Source: Mya arenaria
Taxonomy: Eukaryota > Mollusca > Bivalvia > Myida > Myidae
NCBI RefSeq assembly: GCF_026914265.1
Contig: NC_069123.1
Span: forward strand, 51,406,949-51,470,948
Direction of reading: 5' to 3'
DNA: 64,000 nucleotides
In this document: one piece after another, positions 55,801 to 64,000 of the stretch
How the letters are laid out: every line of letters starts with the position of its first letter
Position numbering within the stretch: position 1 is the stretch's first letter
Notes under the pieces: model-generated
Seen by the model: only the letters and a program-made list of their open reading frames with translations
Told to the model about the DNA's origin: nothing
Databases searched by the model: none
Translations under genes and position numbers: made by a program

Positions 55801-57215
55801 TTCTCATTCTTTAGTGTAATCGTGGCCTTGACGTTCGGTGTGACATTTTGTCATTCTTTAGTGGAATTGTGGCCTTGACGTTCGGTGTGACATTTTGTCA
55901 TGCTTTAGTGGAATCGTGGCCTTGACATTGGATGTGACATTTTGTCATTTTGTAATGGAATCGTGACCTTGACGTTCGATATGACATTTTGTCATTCTTT
56001 AGTGGAATCGTGGCCTTGACGTTGGATGTGACATTTTGTCATTTTGTAGTGGAGTCGTGGCCTTGACGTTCGATGTGACATTTTGTCATTCTTTAGTGGA
56101 ATCGTGGCATTGACGTTCGATTTGACATTTTGTCATTTTGTAATGGAATTGTGGCCTTGAAGTTCGATGTGACATTTTATCATGCTCTAGTGGAGTCGTG
56201 GCCATGACGTTCGGTGTGACATTTTGTCATTATGTAGTGGAATCGTGGCCATGACGTTCGGTGTGACATTTTGTCATTTTGTAGTGGAATCGTGGCCTTG
56301 ACGTTCGATGTGACATTTTGTCATTCTTTAGTGGAATCGTGGCCTTGACGTTCGATTTGACATTTTGTCATTTTGTAATGGAATTGTGGCCTTGAAGTTC
56401 GATGTGACATTTTATCATGCTCTAGTGGAGTCGTGGCCTTGACGTTCGGTGTGACATTTTGTCATTATGTAGTGGAATCGTGGCATTGACGTTCGATGTG
56501 ACATTTTGTCATTCTTTAGTGGAATCGTGGCCTTGACGTTCGGTGTGACATTTAGTCATTTTGTAGTGGAATCGTGGCCTTGACGTTCGGTGTGACATTT
56601 TGTCATTTTGTAGTGGAATCGTGGCCTTGACGTTCGATGTGACATTTTGTCATTCTTTAGTGGAATCGTGGCATTGACATTCGGTGTGACATTTTGTCAT
56701 TATTTAGTGAGTCGTGGCCTTGACGTTCGGTGTGACATTTTGTCATGCTTTAGTGGAATCGTGGCCTTGACGTTCGGTGTGACATTTTGTCATTCTTTAG
56801 TGGAATCGTGGCCTTGACGTTCGGTGTGACATTTTGTCATTCGTTAGTGGAATCGTGGCCTTGACGTTCGATGTGACATTTTGTCATTCTTTAGTGTAAT
56901 CGTGGCCTTGACGTTCGGTGTGACATTTTGTCATTCTTTAGTGGAATTGTGGCCTTGACGTTCGGTGTGACATTTTGTCATGCTTTAGTGGAATCGTGGC
57001 CTTGACATTGGATGTGACATTTTGTCATTTTGTAATGGAATCGTGACCTTGACGTTCGATATGACATTTTGTCATTCTTTAGTGGAATCGTGGCCTTGAC
57101 GTTCGATGTGACATTTTGTCATTCTGTATTGGAATCGTGGCCTTGACGTTCGATGTGGCATTTTGTCATTCTTTAGTGGAATCGTGGCCTTAACGTACAT
57201 TGTGACATTTTGTCA
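52895..57215. repeat. 39/47-bp minisatellite, about 95 copies
   Basis: The early part (52.9-53.7 kb) uses a 39-bp unit of ggagtcgtggccttgacgtt and cgttgtttcattctgtatt. From 53.7 kb the unit is 47 bp, ggaatcgtggccttgacgtt, cgatgtgacattttgtcatt and ctttagt. Because 39 is divisible by three, the first part gives long repeat-driven frames on both strands; these are not genes. A block of about 1.1-1.3 kb is duplicated inside the array (54.73-55.98 and 56.0-57.08 kb). Confidence 0.97.
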
Positions 57216-57905
57216 CGTCTGTCTTAGACTAATATAAACACGGACGTTAATAACTTGGCTACTTAACGAGTTCCGATAAAAGTTGATAAACTGTTTTAAT
57301 AACGAATATTTTTATTTCAAAACTTCAAACATGTTTACGCCCTGAACATAGCAAAGCAATAAATGTATTTTAAATAGCGTGTTTGTTTCGTTCTTAAATA
57401 AAATACACAGAAAACATCAGCTAGCAGGTGTGTTTTTTTAAGTTAAATATTGCATGACGCTTCTTTGAATTCCATCAATATTTTGATAAACCATCGCTTT
57501 ATTATACTGTGTCAACACAACTTATTATACAACTTATACATAGTTTATGTTTAATAATGTCAAAACACATTTTAGCACTCACAATGCTTACAGGACCGAA
57601 CAAATGGTGTTGATCAATATACGATATTTATAAAAAGCATTTATGAAAGATCGATAAACAGAAAGCTTAATATATGAACTTGTCTATGATCAGTATAGAT
57701 TGAAAACAACAATTAAAACAAATATTGAAAATGAATTATGGTTTAGTGAATCGAAACTTGTGAAGACGTTCAACGACATTCAGAATGTTAAAATTTATAT
57801 GCAAACTGAACAAGTCATTTAAGTACAGCAGAACGTGTGTTGTTCGTGTTTTTAATGGACTGTTTGCTCCGACTGAATAGGATTATGTTGATGTAGCAAT
57901 CTCCC
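57216..57905. other. 3' flank of the claudin-like gene
   Basis: AT-rich and non-coding. TTTATT at 57498-57503 (AATAAA on the minus strand), about 400 nt past the stop codon, is a candidate polyadenylation signal. Confidence 0.4.
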
Positions 57906-58246
57906 TCAGGTCACTTCAGTCTCTGTGTCGATGTTACTGTAGCCAGGCAGCATCGGGTCCGCGTATCCCTTTAAATTATTATCTTTTGATTCCATTGCCA
58001 CAAGGGCGACCATCTTTCTGTTCTCTTCATCCATGACGTCATCGCCGTTGGCGGTGCACCCTTGAGAAACCCTCGAGTAAATTATCCTCACGTTAAAGAT
58101 AGCAGATAAAACCAGGGCAAGCCCACTAAAGCCAAGCACAATGATTCCAAAAGGCGTCGAAATACTGCATCCAGTATGCACATCTATGGTCGATAACTTA
58201 CGATTTATCTCTGCAAATCTTTCAAATGGTATGAAAATACATACCG
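57906..58246 (-). CDS. Claudin-like gene, exon 4 (TM3 end, loop 2, TM4, tail)
   Basis: Reads AVCIFIPFERFAEINRKLST, IDVHTGCSISTPFGIIVLGF, SGLALVLSAIFNVRIIYSR and the cytoplasmic tail ending SNIDTETEVT. The acceptor TTTTTCAG is a good match to consensus. Confidence 0.85.
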
Positions 58247-60208
58247 CTGAAAAATAAAATGAATATATTTCGGACATGAACTTTTGCGACATTGAGATTT
58301 AAAACAATACATGCTTATCAAAAGGACATGCGCTTAAACAAAAACTACAAACAATTAAAATGTATTTAATTAATTTAAAGAAATCAAAGGTACACAGTGT
58401 CAATGAATTTAAGTGAATGTTTCACCTGCCACAATGGCTGCTAGGAATGCGGAGCAGTGAAGGCAAACGTCTGCATGACGTGCACGCTCACGTCTGGACA
58501 GATGGAAGCGCTGACTTATTATTGACGTTCGTCTGGACTTGATTGAAAGCCGCAACATTATGGAAAAGGTCAGCAGTTCTAGCAAAAAGGCTGCAGTGAT
58601 TTCTATTTCCGTTCCGACCATTTGACCCTTACTAAGTCCTGCAACATTTTAGAAAAAACACACACTGTTAGTGTGTCTTGTTTATAAATATTGATATTAA
58701 ATTAAAGAGACTGAAGAAGCTATTTTGGTAATACCATAATATGAACCAATACATACTGAGATCAGCAACCACTGGTGATGACGACACATCGGAATCGTCA
58801 TACAGTGGTCGTTTTGTACTCTGTGTGTTCGTCAGTACACTTGTGTAGCTCCAGGTCTGACAGACGTCCTCCTTACAGACGATCAGGTACCACAGAGCGT
58901 AGTCGTGGACACGTCGAATGTTCCCCGGCCTGTTACAATCCATCCGAAGCCAGCGAGGAATAGATGCGCTGGTTACCAGCATTATTGCTGACGTCATCAA
59001 CAGAAGGCATGACGTCACGTACCAGTACACTGAGCAATACTGTATGGGTAAGTGACGCTTTGATCCGTTAACGGTTAGCGCTGTTCAGACAAAAAGAAAT
59101 GTGTGGGGTTTTTTTAATATGATCAATAAAAACTGCAAATTGTGCGTTTGATACGGTAGAACCGATGTTCATAGTTAATATTTGTGAGTTTAAAGCTATT
59201 AAATACACAGTTACAATCTTGTATCAGTAATTAATATATTACATCAATGCATTATCTAGTAAGAAGTAAAAGATTAATCACTAAAAATTTGGCTTGTTAT
59301 ACATTTTTACGTATTAATTTTAAATATGAATATGCTGACCAAGTCTGATGTGAACTACCCATTTGTATTCATATCATGCATCGTTTATTACACAAACTTG
59401 TTAACACACCTAACATGTCCGCGCGCACGCCCATTGTTTGCATTTAACCAGCAATGTTTCGATAAAATATCTGGATAAACAGCTTGGTTCTATGCTAGAT
59501 GAAATGAGTAATTCATTTTTCCATATAACACCATTCTTTTTGTCAGTTAATCTTTCGGCTTTTAATGAACATGTTACATTAAACAAGGGCATCGTAAGTC
59601 TTTGTCCACCGTAGCTATCATTTTATTTGGAATAGCTTAGGAAACGTTTGTATTATTAATGATAACCCAATGATGATCTCTCAATAGCGGCAAAGATGTC
59701 CCGAATGCACCAATATATAAGTTTAAGTTTACCTTTGCTTTAGTAGCATTAAACATTAAATAAAATGTGTATTACAAAAAAACTGACATCGTGTAGTTTT
59801 AAAACTGACAAAGCGTGCAGATTGCTGCACAATTAAGCAATATTTTAAAGCAGTATAGATAGTTGATAGATCGGTTTAATGCAGAAAATGGCCCAAATAA
59901 CAGACTTTATGCTTAACCGAGTTTCTATTAATTCAATAACTACACCTATTGTTTCCATATTATAGTATCTCTGAACGATCGATAACACAAAAGCAAACCT
60001 TATAGATAGATATATTCTTGAAAACATAATCCCATATTTATTGTTTGTGTACGCATTATAAAACCAACGCTTATATTCATATAGAAAAAAATAGTAAGTC
60101 GAAAACTAGAAAAATACTTATAACGAACACATTTGACTGAAACAATAAATAAATATAGAATATCAATATATAATTCATAATAACATAAGCCCTACCTGAA
60201 CCAAGCAT
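57906..60208 (-). CDS. Claudin-like four-transmembrane protein (PMP22/claudin family)
   Basis: Four exons (60208-60196, 59029-58757, 58638-58426, 58246-57906) join in phase 1 to give 840 bp, 279 residues, starting ATG and ending in a stop. Membrane spans: YVTSCLLLMTSAIMLVTSA near the N terminus, ITAAFLLELLTFSIML, an LHCSAFLAAIVAAVCIF-type third span and FGIIVLGFSGLALVLSAIF. The first extracellular loop has W..ALW..C....C (RWLRMD, ALWYLIVCKEDVC), the hallmark of claudins and relatives. The C-terminal tail (~60 residues) is acidic and Ser/Thr-rich, without a classical PDZ ligand. Claudin-family proteins form paracellular junctions or act as channel subunits; which applies here is unknown. Same strand as the large modular gene but about 15 kb upstream of it. 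Confidence 0.82.
58426..58638 (-). CDS. Claudin-like gene, exon 3 (TM2 and TM3 start)
   Basis: LSKGQMVGTEIEITAAFLLE, LLTFSIMLRLSIKSRR, a basic intracellular loop SRRERARHADVC and LHCSAFLAAIVA. 213 bp, phase 1 to phase 1. Confidence 0.83.
58757..59029 (-). CDS. Claudin-like gene, exon 2 (TM1 and extracellular loop 1)
   Basis: VYWYVTSCLLLMTSAIMLVT, SASIPRWLRMDCNRPGN and HDYALWYLIVCKEDVCQTWS. The loop carries the W-LW-C-C signature. The acceptor CTCAG|TG gives phase 1 and fits the tiny first coding exon; an alternative AG ten bases upstream would not. Confidence 0.83.
59030..60195. other. First intron of the claudin-like gene
   Basis: 1.17 kb, AT-rich, no repeat or nested gene recognised. Confidence 0.5.
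60196..60208 (-). CDS. Claudin-like gene, candidate first coding exon (13 nt)
   Basis: ATG-CTT-GGT-TCA-G followed by GTAGGG. It supplies M-L-G-S and a split Val codon directly before YWYVTS, a normal short claudin N terminus. The call rests on frame and splice fit only. Confidence 0.55.
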
Positions 60209-60567
60209 GTTGACAAATGTTCCATGTATCTTCTGCCCTCATTATCTATCCAAGAACGTGCCAGCAGGTGATCAATACCCGGTACAAAAGTAACTTCCTT
60301 CTCCCTGACTGCCTATAAACCATATATGGTCCACCGAACAATCAATTCATCGACCCGTCAACTACAGCTTAAGAACTAACCTTCGCCAGGTATGATCTCC
60401 CTTGTGTATTACATTAGATTTTAATGTATAGAGTTTAAAATATTTCTTTCTGCAAGATATGTGCAGATTAAGTTGTATCAACTATGTTTAATCCTCAACC
60501 ATTGCTCAAGACGTTATAAATTTTGAAAGCAAGTTAAGAAATTAAAACAATAAACGCGTTCTGTTTT

Positions 60568-61058
60568 AAAGGTACTCGATCATGTTTTTGGACAAAAAAT
60601 AGCTTTTTCGGTAATGCGTCTGAAAACACTTATTTAATCATTATTTTACTCTTTGATATTGAAATTGCAGAAAAGGTTCAATTTTAGTAAAAAAAAGTAT
60701 TTTGGTTTTATTGGTATACGAACCCGGTAACTTTAGAATTTTGGTTAGAAAACCGCCGCCTCAGACACCAGGATTTATAATGGAGATGGCTATTTTAACT
60801 TTTAAACAATACATTGAAAACATCACATAATCTTAATCAACCAATCACGCAACAACAAAGTCGTAATAAAGGGACCATTCGCGTTATTAACGCCAATTAA
60901 AATTGTGGCCTTTAAAGATGATATTTGAGCAAAAATCAACATTTCCTGAAGGATTCGAGCTTTTGGTATCTTAGATTTAACACTCCTTATGATTTGTTAC
61001 ACTTTATTTCGTCATACAAAAAACAGTGCATTTTACAAAAACATGAGCGGGTCCCTTT
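60568..61058. mobile_element. MITE-like element with AAAGG..CCTTT ends
   Basis: Left end aaaggtactcgatcatg and right end catgagcgggtcccttt are inverted copies with about three mismatches. Interior phrases are shared with 37.96-38.18 kb. No coding capacity; about 490 bp. Confidence 0.65.
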
Positions 61059-61337
61059 TAATAAGAACGATATATAACGTATCACCATTTAGTATTGCAG
61101 TACATTGACGGTTAGACTTCTTAAGAATAGCCCCCTATTCAGAATAAGGCTCAAACGGATTGAAAGAGTCTTCAAAGGGATACAACTAGACACTAATAAT
61201 CGTTCATATCATTATTATGTAAAAGCCCACAATAATCTGTTTAAAAACCTTATATCAGTTCCAATTGGTTTAAAGAGCAAAGGTATAGTATATACGTTTC
61301 GACGTCAATCGGAGAGACTATCAATCGAATCTCGTAT

Positions 61338-64000
61338 GATACATGACCTATCACAAACGTGTAATGGTACACGACCTACCACAAACGTGTAATGATACAT
61401 GACCTACCACATACGTGTAATGCTACATGACCTACCACATACGTGTAATGCTACATGACCTACCACATAAGTGTAATGATACATGACCTATCACAAACGT
61501 GTAATGCTACATGACTTATCACAAACGTGTAAAGATACATGAGCCGCCACATACGTGTAATGCTACATGACCTACCACATACGTGTAATGATTTATGACC
61601 CGCCACAAACGTGTAATGCTACATGACCTAACACATACGTGTAATGCTACATGACCTATCACAAACGTGTAATGACACATGACCTATCACAAACGTGTAA
61701 TGCTACGTGACCTACCACAAACGTGTAATGATACATGACCTATCACAAACGTGTAATGCTACATGACCCGCCACATATGTGTAATGCTACATGACCTACC
61801 ACATACGTGTAATGATACATGACCTACCACAAACTTAAAATGATACATGACCCGCCACATACGTGTAATGATACATGACCTACAACCTACGTGTAATGCT
61901 ACATGACCTACCACATAAGTGTAATGATACATGACCTAACAAATACGTGTAATGATACATGACCCGCCACATACGTGTAATGCTACATGACCCGCCACAT
62001 ACGTGTAATGCAACATGACCTACCACATACGTGTAATGATACATGACCTATCACAAACGTGTAATGATACATGACCCATCACAAACTTGAAATGATACAT
62101 GACCCGCCACATACGTGTAATGCAACATGACCTACCACATACGTGTAATGATACATGACCTATCACAAACGTGTAATGATACATGACCCATCACAAACTT
62201 GAAATGATACATGACCCGCCACATACGTGTAATGATACATGACCTACAACCTACGTGTAAAGCTACATGACCTACCACATAAGTGTAATGATACATGACC
62301 TACCGCATACGTGTAATGATACATGACCTACCGCATACGTGTAATGATACATGACCTACCGCATACGTGTAATGATACATGACCTACCACATAAGTGTAA
62401 TGATACATGACCTAACAAATACGTGTAATGATACATGACCTACCACATAAGTGTAATGATACATGACCTACCGCATACGTGTAATGATACATGACCTAAC
62501 AAATACGTGTAATGATACATGACCCGCCACATACGTGTAATGATACATGATCTACAGCATACGTGTGATGCTACATGACCTACAACCTACGTGTGATGCT
62601 ACATGACCTACCGCATACGTGTAATGATACATGACCTACCAAATACGTGTAATGATACATGACTTGCCACATACGTGTAATGATACATGACATACAACAT
62701 ACATGTAATGCTACATGACCTACCACAAACGTGTAATGCTACATGACCTACCACATACGTGTAATGCTACATGACCTACCACAAACGTGTAATGCTACAT
62801 GACCTACCACATACGTGTACTGCTACATGACCTACCGCATACGTGTAATGCTACATGACCTACGATATACGTGTAATGCTACATGACCTAACACATACGT
62901 GTAATGCTATATGACCTAACACATACGTGTAATAATACATGAACAACCACATACGTGTAATGCTACATGATCTAACACATACGTGTAATGCTACATGACC
63001 TACCACAAACGTGTAATGATACATGACCTACCACATACGTGTACTGCTACATGACCTACCGCATACGTGTTATGCTACATGACCTATCTTATACGTGAAA
63101 GGATACATGACCTAACACATACGTGTAATGCTACACGACCTAACACATACGTGTAATGCTACATGAACAACCACATACGTGTAATGCTACATGATCTAAC
63201 ACATACGTGTAATGCTACGTGACCTACCACAAATGTGTAATGATGCATTAATGAGGCATGACCTACCACATATGTGTAATGATGCATGACCTAACACATA
63301 CGTGTAATGATGCATGACCTACCACATACGTGTAATGATGCATGACCTATCACATACGTGTAATGACACATGACCTACCACATACGTGTAATGATAAATG
63401 ACCTACCAAATGCGTGTAATGATACATGACCTACCACATACGTGTAATGAATCATTGACCTACCACATAATTGTAATGGTACACTACCTACCACAAACGT
63501 GTAATGGTACACGACCTACCACAACCGTGTAATGGTACATGACCTACCACATACGTGTGATGATAAATGACCTACCACATACGTGTAATGATAAATGACC
63601 TACCACATGCGTGTAATGATACATGACCTACCACATACGTGTAATGAATCATTGACCTACCACATGCGTGTAATGATACATGACCTACCACATACGTGTA
63701 ATGAATCATTGACCTACCACATGCGTGTAATGATACATGACCTACCACTTACCTGTAATGATACATGACCTACCACATACCTGTAATGATACATGACCTA
63801 CCACAACCGTGTAATGGTACATGACCTACCACATACGTGTGATGATACATGACCTACCACATACGTGTGATGATAAATGACCTACCACATGCGTGTAATG
63901 ATACATGACCTACGACAACCGTGTAATGGTACATGTCCTACCACATACGTGTGATGATAAATGACCTACCACATGCGTGTAATGATACATGACCTATCAC
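61338..64000. repeat. 28-bp minisatellite, about 95 copies, open at the window edge
   Basis: The unit is acctaccacatacgtgtaat plus gatacatg. Variants alternate gatacatg/gctacatg and cacatacgtg/cacaaacgtg. Small insertions change the period locally, for example gaatcattg after 63.4 kb. The array continues beyond the window. Confidence 0.97.

Noticed and set aside
61105..61392. 95-codon plus-strand open frame running into the 28-bp array
   Set aside because: No recognisable domain, and its end is made of minisatellite sequence.
61338..64000. CRISPR-like appearance of short regularly spaced repeats
   Set aside because: Units are directly adjacent and similar along their entire length, with no unique spacers, in a eukaryotic context. 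The same applies to the other arrays.

Overview
The window is eukaryotic nuclear DNA. Genes are broken into short exons with GT..AG introns, the sequence is AT-rich, and it carries long minisatellites, several foldback/MITE-like elements and a decayed non-LTR retrotransposon. The protein families and the style of the repeats suggest a lophotrochozoan, most likely a bivalve mollusc. That is an inference; no species marker is visible.

Layout. 1-9.3 kb: no recognisable gene; a 20/40-bp minisatellite (0.9-2.7 kb), a 360-bp MITE with TTAA flanks (6.7-7.1 kb) and a trinucleotide tract (8.2 kb). 9.34-12.42 kb: a 44-bp minisatellite. 12.4-15.3 kb: gene-free, partly purine-rich. 15.3-42.4 kb: one very large minus-strand gene of which 53 coding exons can be read. 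From 5' to 3' they give 49 cysteine-rich Ephrin_rec_like (GCC2_GCC3) modules, then a C-terminal von Willebrand factor A domain. The visible coding sequence is about 8.65 kb (about 2,880 residues); the 5' start and signal peptide were not found. 42.4-47.2 kb: no gene, interspersed repeats. 47.26-49.9 kb: a dead LINE on the minus strand with a short tandem tail. 50.0-52.9 kb: a MITE-like element and GTCT-rich simple sequence. 52.9-57.2 kb: a 39/47-bp minisatellite with a duplicated block of about 1.1 kb. 57.9-60.2 kb: a complete four-exon claudin-like (PMP22/claudin) gene on the minus strand. 60.57-61.06 kb: another MITE-like element. 61.34 kb to the window end: a 28-bp minisatellite that runs off the edge.

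The main feature is the modular gene. Nearly every module is one exon bounded by phase-1 introns, so modules can be added or lost without breaking frame. Its 3' half is built from a three-exon unit (A 162 bp, C 174 bp, B 156 bp; 492 bp, 164 residues) repeated six times in strict order, with a partial seventh copy; an older version of the same three-exon rhythm can be traced upstream. B modules carry an extra seventh cysteine, and the VWA domain has an altered metal-site motif. Together these suggest a long extracellular, disulfide-rich scaffold or adhesive protein still changing by exon duplication. Four arrays of more than 1 kb take up about 18% of the window.
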